Assembly (NCBI GenBank): GCA_034211175.1
Contig: JAXHUH010000045.1
Location: 53,208-117,207 of the forward strand
Length of the DNA: 64,000 bases
Direction of reading: 5' to 3'
Origin: JAXHUH01 sp034211175
GTDB lineage: Bacteria; Actinomycetota; Acidimicrobiia; Acidimicrobiales; CAIXPF01
Shown piece by piece: positions 28,391 to 37,233 of the stretch (positions are counted from its first letter, which is position 1; every line of letters begins with the position of its first letter). The notes under the pieces were generated by a model. It had not been told where the DNA came from. It saw nothing but the letters and a program-made list of their open reading frames with translations, and searched no databases. The position numbers and the translations under genes were made by a program.

Positions 28391-29914
28391 TCAGGGCGCG
28401 TCGCCGCTCTTGATGGCGGCGATCAGGTCGGTGACCTGGTCGTAGATCTGGCGGCGCTCCTTCATCAGGGCCGAGATCTTCTCGACGGCGTGGATGACCG
28501 TGGTGTGGTCACGGCCGCCGAACACGCGGGCGATCCCCGGGTAGCTGAGGTCGGTCAGCTCCCGGGTGACGTACATCGCGACCTGGCGGGCGGTCACGAG
28601 CGGGCGTCGCCGGCTCTTGCCCTGGATCTCCTCGACCGAGAACTGGAACCGGATCGAGGTGGCCTCGAGGATCAGCTCGGGGGTGATGACCCGGGGGCGG
28701 CTGTCCACGAGGCTGTCGCTCAGGACCTTGCCCGCCATCGTGAGGTCGAGGGGCTCCCCGCTCAGGTTGGCGTAGGCCACGACCCGGATGAGTGCCCCCT
28801 CGAGCTCACGGATGTTGTTCGTGATGTTGGTGGCGATGAACTCGAGGACGTCGTGGGGGATCTGCGCGTCCTGCTGCTCGGCCTTCTTGCGCAGGATCGC
28901 CAGGCGGGTCTCGAGGTCCGGGGGCTGGATGTCGGTGATCAGGCCCATCTTGAACCGGCTGCGGAGCCGGTCCTCCAGGGTCGAGATCGAGTCCGGCGGC
29001 CGATCGCTCGAGATCACGATCTGGCGGTTGGCCTCGTAGAGGGTGTTGAAGGTGTGGAAGAACTCCTCCTGGAGCCCCTCCTTGCCCTCCATGAACTGGA
29101 TGTCGTCCACCAGCAGGACGTCCACCGCCCGGTACCGGCGCTTGAACTCGGTCAGCGTGTTGCGCCGGATCGACTCGACGAACTGGTTGAGGAAGGTCTC
29201 CGTCGAGACGTAGATGACCTTCAGGTTGGGGTAGTTGACCCCGACGTAGTGGCTGATGGCCATCAGCAGGTGGGTCTTGCCGAGGCCGGCGTCCCCGTAG
29301 ATGAACAGCGGGTTGTACGACCGCGCCGGGGTCTCGGCCACGCTCAGCGCCGCGGCGTGGGCGAAGCGGTTGGACTGGCCGGTGACGAACGCCTCGAACG
29401 TGTACCGCGAGTCGGGTGAGGTCCCGGCCGGGAGCGGCCGGTCGGCGAGCGCACGGTTCTCGGCCGCCGGCGCCGGTGCCTGCTCGGTCGCCGCCTCGCC
29501 GTTCTGCTCGGCTTCCTCGGTGATCTGCGCCGTGGCGCTCGCACCCAGCTCGTCGAGCGGGCTGGCCCGCATCAGGACCTCGAGCGGGTCGTCGGCCCGG
29601 CCATGGGGCTGGAGCTCGGCGGGCAGGTCCTGGGGGATCACCTCGATGGCGAGGTCGACCCCGGCGGCGCCGGTGTCGGTGAGGGCGCCGAGCACGAGCG
29701 GGCGGTACCGGCCCTCGATGCGGTCCTTCACCAGGCTGTTCGGGACCCCGAGGGTGAGCACCTCGCCGCTGTAGTCGATCGGCTCGACGAGGTTGAACGT
29801 CGTCAACCAGACAGCGTCCGACACCTGCTGGCGGAGAGCCGCTGCGCATGCGTCCCACAGGGGTCCTGCGTCGCCCACCGGTCGCTCGTCCTCTCTCGCC
29901 GTCGGAAGGGTCAT
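28391..29914 (-). CDS. dnaA: Chromosomal replication initiator DnaA
   Basis: 507-aa initiator. Domain I (LWDACAAALRQQVSDAVWLTTF) mediates helicase interaction, and a ~90-residue acidic linker follows. The AAA+ domain has Walker A GDAGLGKTHLLMAI, Walker B VLLVDDIQFMEGKEG and sensor II near NNIRELEGALIRV. The C-terminal DNA-binding helix-turn-helix ends in the signature FGGRDHTTVIHAVEKI. The ATG at 29914 has no separate ribosome-binding site; a GTG at 29878 preceded by AGAGAGGA is an alternative start. Confidence 0.97.
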   Translation of the reverse strand: MTLPTAREDERPVGDAGPLWDACAAALRQQVSDAVWLTTFNLVEPIDYSGEVLTLGVPNSLVKDRIEGRYRPLVLGALTDTGAAGVDLAIEVIPQDLPAELQPHGRADDPLEVLMRASPLDELGASATAQITEEAEQNGEAATEQAPAPAAENRALADRPLPAGTSPDSRYTFEAFVTGQSNRFAHAAALSVAETPARSYNPLFIYGDAGLGKTHLLMAISHYVGVNYPNLKVIYVSTETFLNQFVESIRRNTLTEFKRRYRAVDVLLVDDIQFMEGKEGLQEEFFHTFNTLYEANRQIVISSDRPPDSISTLEDRLRSRFKMGLITDIQPPDLETRLAILRKKAEQQDAQIPHDVLEFIATNITNNIRELEGALIRVVAYANLSGEPLDLTMAGKVLSDSLVDSRPRVITPELILEATSIRFQFSVEEIQGKSRRRPLVTARQVAMYVTRELTDLSYPGIARVFGGRDHTTVIHAVEKISALMKERRQIYDQVTDLIAAIKSGDAP

Positions 29915-30360
29915 CTCCACAATGTCGTCCACAAAGTGTGGAAAACAGCGTGCGTCGCCGACCAGTGGCCGGCGACGTGCCCAGGCGACGCTGCTCGGTC
30001 GTCGTGCGAGTTGTGTCCCGTCGCAGGCGATCCTGCGCTCGGGAAGAGCGACGGTAGCACCCCTCGGTACGTCGTGCACGGCCCGGTCTGGACGGTGTTC
30101 ACGCCCTCACGCGACGTGAGCGATGCCTCGCGCGGCTCCGGCTGTTGCCCAGGGTTGACGGGGGTTCTAGTCTGGCTGTGCACGTGGCGAGTGCGAGGCT
30201 TCTTCGCGCGTTGGTGCAGGCCGGACGCGCGCACCGTGTTCCGGCAAGCCGACGTCCGAGATGCGCACGAACCTGACAGCCGCACGCATGCCCGCTGGCC
30301 AACCGTCTCGGCGCGATCGACGCGCCCAGCCGGCGGAGCGAGCTCGCCCGAGGAGATCCG
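29915..30360. promoter_or_regulatory. dnaA-rpmH divergent control region with DnaA boxes
   Basis: 446 bp without a gene. Directly before dnaA lie box-like sequences: TCGTCCACA (29925-29933), TGTGGAAAA (29937-29945, the complement of TTTTCCACA) and CTCCACAAT (29915-29923). They suggest DnaA autoregulation of its own promoter. Toward rpmH, TTGCCC (30145-30150) and TAGTCT (30168-30173), 17 bp apart, form a plausible promoter. Confidence 0.55.
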
Positions 30361-30495
30361 ATGAAGCGTACGTACCAGCCGAACAACCGCAAGCGGGCCC
30401 GTCGTCACGGGTTCCGTCACCGCATGTCGACGCGCGCCGGGCGTGCGATCGTCAAGGGCCGCCGCCAGCGCGGTCGCAAGCGGCTCTCGGCTTGA
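30361..30495 (+). CDS. rpmH: 50S ribosomal protein bL34
   Basis: 44-aa ribosomal protein. MKRTYQPNNRKRARRHGFRHR and the basic tail GRRQRGRKRLSA are diagnostic of bL34. The TGA at 30493-30495 overlaps the TTG start of rnpA, an unusually tight rpmH-rnpA coupling. The gene is divergent from dnaA, as in most bacteria. Confidence 0.97.
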   Translation: MKRTYQPNNRKRARRHGFRHRMSTRAGRAIVKGRRQRGRKRLSA

Positions 30496-30830
30496 TCGAC
30501 CGGATCGGCGATCGGGAGACGTTCGTGCGGCTCCGGCGGCGCGGCCGTCGGGCGCGGAGCGGCCCGATCTCGATCCGTCACGTGCCTGCACCGGCCCCGG
30601 GGTCGGCGCGGGTCGCGTATGCCATCAGCCGCAAGGTCGGCAACGCCGTCGTGCGCAACCGCGTGCGACGGCGTCTGCGCGAGATCGCCCGGATGCTCGA
30701 GCGCGACGGATCGTTGCCGGCCGGCGACTGGCTGGTGATCGTCGCCCCCGGTGCCGATCGGGTGTCGTTCGCCGACCTGGCGGCGCACACCTCCGACGCC
30801 GTCGGTGCCATCACGGGCGGCGACGGCTGA
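30492..30830 (+). CDS. rnpA: Ribonuclease P protein component
   Basis: 112-aa basic protein that assists the RNase P RNA in tRNA 5' maturation. The family motif RKVGNAVVRNRVRRRLREIAR is intact in sequence, preceded by RVAYAIS. The start is a TTG at 30492, whose last two bases are part of the rpmH stop TGA; the frame continues upstream across rpmH but similarity begins here (IDRIGDRETFVRLRRRGRR). Confidence 0.95.
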   Translation: MIDRIGDRETFVRLRRRGRRARSGPISIRHVPAPAPGSARVAYAISRKVGNAVVRNRVRRRLREIARMLERDGSLPAGDWLVIVAPGADRVSFADLAAHTSDAVGAITGGDG

Positions 30831-31057
30831 TGAGCCCGCCGGCTCGCCTGGCCCGTCGGTTGATCGCCGTCTACCAGATGTGGTCGTCGACGCGTCCGCC
30901 GAGATGCCGCTACGAGCCCTCGTGCTCGCACTACGCGGCGGAGGCACTCGAGACGCGTGGTTTCTTGAAGGGGTCGTGGCTGGCGATCCGACGGGTGGGT
31001 CGGTGCCACCCGTGGGGTTCGCACGGATGGGACCCGGTACCTCAGAGGGAAGGCTGA
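30830..31057 (+). CDS. yidD: Membrane protein insertion efficiency factor YidD
   Basis: 75-aa YidD protein, assisting YidC-dependent membrane insertion. Conserved pattern: LIAVYQMWSS, then CRYEPSCSHYAAEALETRG and GRCHPWGSHGWDPVP, with the three family cysteines present. Its ATG overlaps the rnpA stop (TGATG), and yidC begins 3 bp after its own stop. Confidence 0.95.
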   Translation: MSPPARLARRLIAVYQMWSSTRPPRCRYEPSCSHYAAEALETRGFLKGSWLAIRRVGRCHPWGSHGWDPVPQREG

Positions 31058-31060
31058 ACG

Positions 31061-32230
31061 ATGTTCGATGCGTTCGACGGCGTGTTCGAGGCCATGGCGG
31101 CCGTCGTCGCCTGGTTCTACTCGATCACCGGTTCGATCGGATGGTCGATCGTCCTGCTCACGCTGAGCGTCATGGTCGTGCTGACCCCGCTGACGCTCAA
31201 GGGCACGCGCTCGATGCTCCAGATGCAGGCCCTGCAGCCGGAGCTCAAGCGCATCCAGAAGGAGTTCAAGGGCGACAAGGAGCGGTTGAACGCCGAGATG
31301 CTGGCGTTCTACCGGGAGAACAACGTCAACCCGATGGGTGGCTGCCTCCCGCTGCTCGCCCAGATGCCCGTCTTCCTGGTGCTCTACCGGGTCGTGCAGG
31401 GCCTCACTCGTCGCGACGCCGACGGCCTGTTCGACCCCCAGTACCTGGACCAGAGCACGGACCTCTACCAGGACCTCCACCGGGCGTCGGAGATGAACTT
31501 CCTCGGCATCGACCTGGCCGAGTCGGCCCAGGCGGTCCTCGGTGACGACGGGTTCGTCACCGCGCTCCCCTACCTGCTGCTCATCGCCATCGTCGCCGGC
31601 CTCAGCTTCATCCAGCAGTGGCAGGTCTCCGGTCGCAACCCGAACGCCCAGGCCAACCCCCAGCAGAAGATGCTGCTGCGGGTGATGCCGGTCTTCTTCG
31701 CCTTCATCTCGTTCACGTTCCAGACGGCCCTGGTCCTCTACTTCATGACGTCGAACCTCTACCGGGTCGGCCAGCAGTGGTACATCGGCCGGCACATCTA
31801 CGGGAAGAAGGCCGACGAGGACGCCGGCTCCGGCGGCGGCTCGCAGGGTGGCCAGTCCGGCAAGGACTCGCCGAAGCCGAAGGGCGGCGGCGGTTCGGGT
31901 GGTGGCTCCAAGGCCAAGGGCGGTGGCTCGGGCGGCTCCGGCGGCTCGAAGGCCAAGGGCGGTGGCTCCTCGAACGGTCGCAGCGGACGCGACGACCAGA
32001 AGCGCAAGAACGACAAGAAGAAGGGCGACGACGGCGGCTCGAAGTCGCGGTCGGCCCGTCTCGGCAGGAACGGCCGGGATGCGAAGGATGGGTCGATGCG
32101 CTCTCGCTCGCGAGCCGCCGGGCGCTCGACACCGAGCACGTCCACAGCGTCGACCACCCGGAAGAAGGGCGGCGGGGGCCGCACCACGCCGAAGAAGGGC
32201 TCCGGCGGTGGCCGGGGCTCGGGGGGCTGA
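31061..32230 (+). CDS. yidC: Membrane protein insertase YidC with a long Gly/Ser/Lys tail
   Basis: 389-aa Oxa1/YidC insertase. The start MFDAFDGVFEAMAAVVAWFY lacks a cleavable signal. Conserved blocks include WSIVLLTLSVMVVLTPLTLK, QKEFKGDKERLNAEMLAFY and NPMGGCLPLLAQMPVFLVLY. The last membrane helices precede YFMTSNLYRVGQQWYIGR. After about residue 250 comes ~135 residues of positively charged low-complexity sequence with repeated SKAKGGGS units, much longer than usual and probably contacting the ribosome or nascent chains. Confidence 0.95.
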   Translation: MFDAFDGVFEAMAAVVAWFYSITGSIGWSIVLLTLSVMVVLTPLTLKGTRSMLQMQALQPELKRIQKEFKGDKERLNAEMLAFYRENNVNPMGGCLPLLAQMPVFLVLYRVVQGLTRRDADGLFDPQYLDQSTDLYQDLHRASEMNFLGIDLAESAQAVLGDDGFVTALPYLLLIAIVAGLSFIQQWQVSGRNPNAQANPQQKMLLRVMPVFFAFISFTFQTALVLYFMTSNLYRVGQQWYIGRHIYGKKADEDAGSGGGSQGGQSGKDSPKPKGGGGSGGGSKAKGGGSGGSGGSKAKGGGSSNGRSGRDDQKRKNDKKKGDDGGSKSRSARLGRNGRDAKDGSMRSRSRAAGRSTPSTSTASTTRKKGGGGRTTPKKGSGGGRGSGG

Positions 32231-32233
32231 GCG

Positions 32234-33118
32234 GTGGAGTGGGTCGAGACGACGGGCGAGACCGTCGAGGAAGCCAAGGAGAAGGCGCTCGACCATCTGG
32301 GCGTCGACGAGTCGCTCGCCGAGTTCGAGGTGGTCGAGGAGCCCAAGTCAGGGTTCCTGCGACGCCGGACGGAGGCACGGGTCCGGGCCCGTGTCCGGCC
32401 CGAGCGACCCCGACCCAAGGTCGACCGCCGCGACCGTCGTCGCAAGCGGTCCGGCAGCACCAGCGGGGGCGGGAGACGACGGAACGATTCGAACGCGGCC
32501 ACACCGTCTGGTGGCCGCAACGCGAGGAGCGGAGGCAAGTCGAGCGTGCGCGAACGATCTGACACGAAGGGCCGCCGGGGTGACCGGGGCCGAGGTGGTG
32601 GCGACGGTGGTCGCGCCGAGGACACGCGGCGCGACGACGAGGACGCCGTCGGCCCGGAGAAGCAGGCCGAGGCCGTCGCCGACTTCCTCGAGGGCCTGGT
32701 CCACATGTTCGGCGTCGAAGCGACCGTCGAACGGGAGATGGTCGACGAGGACACCGCCGAGGTGAAGGTCCACGGTGACGACCTCGGGCTCCTGATCGGG
32801 CCGAAGGGTGCGACGCTCCAGGCCGTGCAGGACCTGTCCCGCACCGTCGTGCAGCGGCGCTACCAGGGTCGTCACGACGGCCGCGTCCGCCTCGACATCG
32901 GTGACTACCGCCAGCGCCGCCGGGAGGCCCTCGCCCGCTTCGCCGAGGCGACGGCGGAGGACGTCCTCGAGAAGGGCAAGTCGAGGGCGCTCGAGCCCAT
33001 GGGTGCATCGGACCGCAAGGTCGTGCACGACACCATCAACGAGGTCGACGGGGTCCACACGATCTCGGAGGGCGAAGAGCCCCGCCGACGCGTCGTGATC
33101 ATCCCCGACGAGGATTGA
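32234..33118 (+). CDS. jag: Jag/SpoIIIJ-associated RNA-binding protein (KhpB)
   Basis: 294-aa protein. Jag_N domain at the start (MEWVETTGETVEEAKEKAL and KSGFLRRR), then a ~100-residue Arg/Gly/Asp-rich linker. A KH domain (DLGLLIGPKGATLQAVQDLS) and an R3H domain (RRREALARFAEATAEDVL, then DRKVVHDTINEVDGVHT) follow. It binds RNA and is consistently encoded after yidC. GTG start 3 bp after yidC; its stop overlaps the rsmG start. Confidence 0.92.
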   Translation: MEWVETTGETVEEAKEKALDHLGVDESLAEFEVVEEPKSGFLRRRTEARVRARVRPERPRPKVDRRDRRRKRSGSTSGGGRRRNDSNAATPSGGRNARSGGKSSVRERSDTKGRRGDRGRGGGDGGRAEDTRRDDEDAVGPEKQAEAVADFLEGLVHMFGVEATVEREMVDEDTAEVKVHGDDLGLLIGPKGATLQAVQDLSRTVVQRRYQGRHDGRVRLDIGDYRQRRREALARFAEATAEDVLEKGKSRALEPMGASDRKVVHDTINEVDGVHTISEGEEPRRRVVIIPDED

Positions 33119-33786
33119 CCGACGCCGCCGAGCTGCTCGCCGAGCAGCGGGAGGTCCTCGATCGGGCGCTGGAGCGTGCCCGGGACCTGGGCTTCCTCGG
33201 GCGGACCTCGATCGACGACCACGTGGCCCACGCCAGCGGCTTCGCCGCGGCGTGGGCCACGTCGCGTTCGGGCCCGGGCGACCGCGGGTCACCGGAGCGA
33301 GTCCTCGACCTGGGCTCGGGCGGGGGCCTCCCCGGACTCGTGCTGGCGATCCTCTGGCCGGAGGCAACCGTGACGCTGCTCGACGCCAACGAACGTCGCA
33401 CGCACTTCCTCCGGGGCGTGTCGACCGAGGAACCGTGGCGCGGCCGCGTGACCGTCGTCGAGGGACGGGCAGAGCAGCTCGCCCACGAGCTGGCGCTTCG
33501 GGCCATGTTCGACCTGGTCGTGAGTCGCTCGTTCGGTCCGCCGTCGGCGGTCGCGGAATGCGGTGGTCCGTTCCTCACCGAGACCGGAGAGCTCGTCGTG
33601 AGCGAGCCGCCCGACTCGACCGGCGAGCGGTGGTCGGCGTCGGGTCTGGCCGAGTTGGGCCTGGGCCGGGCGGAGACGGTCGCGATCGATGGGCGAGGCT
33701 GGGTGGTGATCCCCCGTACCGGCCCGATGCCGGCGCGTTATCCCCGCCGCGTCGGTCTCCCGACGAAGCGGCCGCTGTTCGGCTGA
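33115..33786 (+). CDS. rsmG: 16S rRNA (guanine-N7)-methyltransferase RsmG
   Basis: 223-aa SAM-dependent methyltransferase that modifies G527 of 16S rRNA. The SAM-binding motif I reads RVLDLGSGGGLPGLVLAIL and is followed by VTLLDANERRTHFLR and LVVSRSFGPPSAVAEC. The TTG start overlaps the jag stop. It is the last gene of the rpmH-to-rsmG run; the parS block follows. Confidence 0.93.
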   Translation: MTDAAELLAEQREVLDRALERARDLGFLGRTSIDDHVAHASGFAAAWATSRSGPGDRGSPERVLDLGSGGGLPGLVLAILWPEATVTLLDANERRTHFLRGVSTEEPWRGRVTVVEGRAEQLAHELALRAMFDLVVSRSFGPPSAVAECGGPFLTETGELVVSEPPDSTGERWSASGLAELGLGRAETVAIDGRGWVVIPRTGPMPARYPRRVGLPTKRPLFG

Positions 33787-34067
33787 GCGGGGCCACCGGG
33801 ACCGCTGTGCCTCCCGGTGGCGGACACGCAGTGACGTCGGTTGGGCACCTCGGTGCCGGACATGCACCGCTGGAGGTGCGCAGGCCGCCGCGTCGCGCTC
33901 AAGCTCGATGCCCCCGGTCTGCGGTCAGAGCTCACGCCCTCGTCCCTCGGGCGCCTGGTCCGAGGGGCGAGACCGTGGCTGATCGAGCCCCGTCTGCCCG
34001 TCGCCAACGACGGTAGGCCCGGTCGGGCTCACCAACCGTCGTGTCCGACTTCTTTCGGCTCGGCCGT

Positions 34068-34081
34068 GTTTCACGTGAAAT
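34068..34081. other. parS site 1
   Basis: GTTTCACGTGAAAT: 13/14 match to the ParB-binding palindrome GTTTCACGTGAAAC. Confidence 0.85.
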
Positions 34082-34214
34082 GTCGCCGGGTGCGCTGGCC
34101 GGCGGGGAGGCTGTGGTCCACCGTTCGACCGCGAGACGCTACGCCGTTCTCCGCTACACGATCCCGCCGGTCGGCTAGGACGTCGCGCAGCGCGACGGCT
34201 GATCGATCGGCAGC

Positions 34215-34228
34215 GTTTCACGTGAAAC
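34215..34228. other. parS site 2
   Basis: GTTTCACGTGAAAC, perfect match to the universal 14-bp core. Confidence 0.95.
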
Positions 34229-34366
34229 GTCGCTGCGTGCGCCTACCGGCGGAGTGGATGTGGTCCGCCGTTTCGACGGCCGGCCAGGCGGCGCGCCGAC
34301 GTCGGTCATGCAATCTCGACCGTTGGCTAGGACCGCGCGCGGCGCGACGGCCGAGCGATCTGCAGT

Positions 34367-34380
34367 GTTTCACGTGAAAC
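34367..34380. other. parS site 3
   Basis: GTTTCACGTGAAAC, with flanks giving TGTTTCACGTGAAACA, the full 16-bp consensus. Confidence 0.97.
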
Positions 34381-34614
34381 AGCCGAGCGCCGGTGCCGTG
34401 GCCGGCACGCCTCCTTGGAGTGCTCCGGTAGGTCTGTCCAGAACGCGGGTTCCGTCAGGGGTCTTCCGCCATTCGAGCGAGATGCGGCTGGTGAGCGTCA
34501 CGATCGTGCGTTGGCCGGCTCGCGCCAGGATCCTCGAGCTGATGAGCGGCCGCAGCCCGACTCGAGGGTGGCGGCAATGCGGTCCGGCGCCCGCATCCGT
34601 CGGCCCGACGGGCT

Positions 34615-34628
34615 GTTTCACGTGAAAC
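34615..34628. other. parS site 4
   Basis: GTTTCACGTGAAAC, within TGTTTCACGTGAAACA, the full 16-bp consensus. Confidence 0.97.
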
Positions 34629-34986
34629 ACCACATCCTTGCCATGGAGCGCAGAAGTGCGCGCCGCAACCGGCATTCACCCGAGACGTGAAGTTCCCAGA
34701 CGACGGAGCGGTGAGGTCCTCGAGGTCCGGGCGACGGTCGAACCAGGACCGCGGCCCCACAAGGGGGTCGGCCGCGCACGCCGCGTCCGACAGCGCCGCT
34801 TCGCCATGGGATCGAACGACGAACACCGCGCGCTGAGAGGTCAACGGCGACCTCTCGTCCGCTCCCGCCCAATACGGCCCAGTACTGTGCCTCGGCGTCG
34901 GCGGTTCGCCACGTCATTCGCCGGGTCACGAGGAGGTCGGGACTCCCGCCCTGGCGTGGCGCCAGGCGCCGGTCGTGAGCCTCGGC

Positions 34987-35000
34987 GTTTCACGTGAAAC
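34987..35000. other. parS site 5
   Basis: GTTTCACGTGAAAC, perfect 14-bp core, A on the 3' flank only. Confidence 0.95.
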
Positions 35001-35333
35001 ACGCGGCCACCCCGAACGAGCCTCGGCGGCGCCATCGGCCTTCCTGGAGAGCCTGGCTGGAGAGGCTGGGTCGGCCGGCATCCGTCCAAGGTTCCAACGC
35101 ATGGAAGCGAGCCCGTCCAGATGGCGGACGTTCCCTGCCGTCTGCGGCGCGACGGCTGCCGAGCTCGGCATGGGACCGCCGGCGGCCTGCGTCGATCACT
35201 TCGAGGCAACGGCTCCGTGTGGTCCTTCCGGCCGCTCTCTGGATGATTCGTCGCGCTTGCACGGTGGGGCGACGAGCCGGGCCGAGCCGAGGATGAAGAC
35301 GGAGCCGTGACGCTGGCGAGGCTGCCCGGCATC

Positions 35334-35347
35334 GTTCCACGTGAAAC
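35334..35347. other. parS site 6
   Basis: GTTCCACGTGAAAC, one mismatch to the core, 224 bp before parA. Confidence 0.8.
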
Positions 35348-35570
35348 ACAGGTGTGCCTCCAATCAGACCGCCGGTAGGAACCGGCAGTCACCTGCGGCC
35401 ACCACTTCGACGCGGTAGCCTTCCGGTTGACCGGCTCGCCGAGCCGTCGCTCGCCCGTCCGGGTCGATCACCCCCGACGACCCACCCGTCGCCGGGTACC
35501 GATGACCAGCTGAGCGCACTCGCTTCCCGAGCCCCGTTCCGCCCCGTCCCTCACCGATCAGGAAGGGTCC

Positions 35571-36350
35571 ATGACCGCGCGTCAACTCCCGCGTGTCATC
35601 GCCGTCGCCAACCAGAAGGGTGGCGTCGGCAAGACCACGACGGCCGTCAACACGGGTGCGTGCCTCGCCGAGCTCGGCTACCGCACGCTCCTCATCGATC
35701 TCGATCCGCAGGGCAACGCGAGCACCGGCCTTGGCCTCAACCCCTGGGGGGTGGAGACGTCGATGTACGACGTGCTCCTGCGAGACGCCGATCTGGAGGA
35801 CTGTGTCGAGGCAACCTCGGTCCGCAACCTCTTCGTTGCCCCGGCCAACCTCGATCTCGCAGGCGCCGAGGTCGAGCTCGTTCCGGTGTTCAGTCGAGAG
35901 GTGCGCCTTCGGCGGGCGCTCGAGACGGTTCGGGACGACTACGACTACGTGATCATCGACTGCCCGCCGTCTCTCGGGCTGTTGACGGTGAACGGCCTGG
36001 CCGCGGCGACGGAGGTGTTGGTGCCGATCCAGTGCGAGTACTACGCACTCGAGGGGCTCGGCCAGCTGCTGCGGAACGTCGATCTCGTGAAGCGCAACCT
36101 GAACCCGGTCCTCGAGGTGAGTGCACTGGTTTTGGTGATGTACGACGCGAGGACCAACCTCGCCGAGCAGGTTGCGCGTGAGGTGCGCGAGCATTTCGGC
36201 GACAAGGTGTGCAAGAGCGTGGTCCCGCGTACGGTCCGCCTCTCGGAGGCGCCGTCCTTCGGACAGCCCATCAGCGTGTTCGATCCATCGTCCCGGGGAG
36301 CGATCGCCTACCGGGAGCTGGCGCGGGAGGTGAGCGGTGACGCGGCGTAG
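35571..36350 (+). CDS. parA: Chromosome partitioning ATPase ParA (Soj)
   Basis: 259-aa Walker-type ATPase. The deviant Walker A is ANQKGGVGKTTTAVN, followed by LLIDLDPQGNASTGLG and YVIIDCPPSLGLLTVN. No N-terminal extension, so it is the chromosomal Soj type. It drives movement of ParB-parS complexes. The ATG has GGAAGG upstream, and parB overlaps its 3' end by 14 bp. Confidence 0.97.
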   Translation: MTARQLPRVIAVANQKGGVGKTTTAVNTGACLAELGYRTLLIDLDPQGNASTGLGLNPWGVETSMYDVLLRDADLEDCVEATSVRNLFVAPANLDLAGAEVELVPVFSREVRLRRALETVRDDYDYVIIDCPPSLGLLTVNGLAAATEVLVPIQCEYYALEGLGQLLRNVDLVKRNLNPVLEVSALVLVMYDARTNLAEQVAREVREHFGDKVCKSVVPRTVRLSEAPSFGQPISVFDPSSRGAIAYRELAREVSGDAA

Positions 36351-37233
36351 TGGACTCGGGCGTGGGCTCGGGGCGCTGATCCCTTCGGACCTCGGCGAGG
36401 ACGGAGACGAGAGTGCCAGCCAGCTCCGCGAGATCGCCGTCGGGGAGATCCAGCCGAACCAGTACCAACCAAGGGATCGGTTCGACGAGGACGCGCTGCG
36501 CTCGTTGAGCGAGTCGATCCGTGCGCTGGGCGTGTTGCAGCCGATCCTCGTGAGGCCGGGCCGCGACGGTGGCTACGAGCTGATCGCCGGCGAACGCCGT
36601 TGGCGGGCTGCACGCCGTGCCGGGCTCACGGTTGTCCCGGCAGTGGTTCGTTCCATCGAGGACGACTCATCGCTCGAACAGGCGCTCGTCGAGAACCTTC
36701 ATCGCGAGGACCTGAACGCAATCGAGGAGGCGGCCGCGTACCAGCAGCTCATCAACGACTTCGGTCTCACCCAGGAGCAGGTGGCACTACGGGTCGGTCG
36801 GAGCCGATCGGCGATCGCCAACACGCTGCGCCTGCTGCAGCTGCCCGCGGCGATTCAGAAGCACCTGGTCGAGGGAGCGCTCTCCGCCGGCCACGCCCGG
36901 GCGCTCCTCGGTTCGCCCGACCGATCGTTCCAGGAGGAGCTCGCACGCCAGATCGTTGCGGAGGACCTCACCGTCCGTCAGGCGGAGGAGGCCGTCCGTC
37001 GACGCAACCAGACGTCGGAGGCCGACGTCCACGAGCCCGAGCACGAGCCGAAGTCGGTGCCTCGGGTCGACGTGCCGGCGGCGGGCCTCGTAGAGCTCGA
37101 GCATCTCCTCTCGGAACGCCTCGATACGCCGGTCAAGGTGGCGATGAGCGCGAAGCGGGGCCGGATCACGATCGACTTCGCGGACCTCGAGGACCTGGAG
37201 CGGGTCTTCAGGTTGATGGTCGGAGATCGGTAA
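36337..37233 (+). CDS. parB: Chromosome partitioning protein ParB (Spo0J)
   Basis: 298-aa CTPase and parS-binding protein. The N-terminal RRSGLGRGLGALIP is the ParA-interacting motif. CTP-binding signatures are the C-motif LIAGERRWRAARRAG and ENLHREDLNAIEEAAAY. The helix-turn-helix region reads TQEQVALRVGRSRSAIANTL, and the C-terminal dimer domain ends FADLEDLERVFRLM. GTG start inside parA. Its binding sites are the six parS just upstream of parA. Confidence 0.97.
   Translation: MTRRSGLGRGLGALIPSDLGEDGDESASQLREIAVGEIQPNQYQPRDRFDEDALRSLSESIRALGVLQPILVRPGRDGGYELIAGERRWRAARRAGLTVVPAVVRSIEDDSSLEQALVENLHREDLNAIEEAAAYQQLINDFGLTQEQVALRVGRSRSAIANTLRLLQLPAAIQKHLVEGALSAGHARALLGSPDRSFQEELARQIVAEDLTVRQAEEAVRRRNQTSEADVHEPEHEPKSVPRVDVPAAGLVELEHLLSERLDTPVKVAMSAKRGRITIDFADLEDLERVFRLMVGDR

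Larger units (their letters stand above)
34068..34366. repeat. Tandem ~150-bp module, each copy beginning with parS
   Basis: Copy A (34068-34214) and copy B (34215-34366) both start with a parS, then share GTCGC(C/T)G..TGCG, CCGGCGG, TGTGGTCC(A/G)CCGTT, and, toward the end, GG(T/C)TAGGAC, CGCG(C)..GCGACGG and GATC(G/T)GCAG. Overall the copies are clearly related but substantially diverged, so the duplication is old and only the parS core stayed nearly identical. Confidence 0.75.
33787..35570. other. Gene-free centromere block with six parS sites
   Basis: 1.8 kb between rsmG and parA. Frames here all run through parS sequences, lack start signals and show no family resemblance, so I see no protein gene. 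Six parS sites (five with a 13-14/14 match) lie at 34068-35347, three of them in a ~150-bp repeated module. Spacing between sites is 147, 152, 248, 372 and 347 bp. The block is the likely ParB loading centre for segregation of the origin. Confidence 0.75.

Noticed and set aside
33841..35349. Several short open frames through the parS block, encoding FHVK or similar at each parS.
   Set aside because: The shared peptide is just parS translated; no ribosome-binding sites, no family, and the frames end irregularly.
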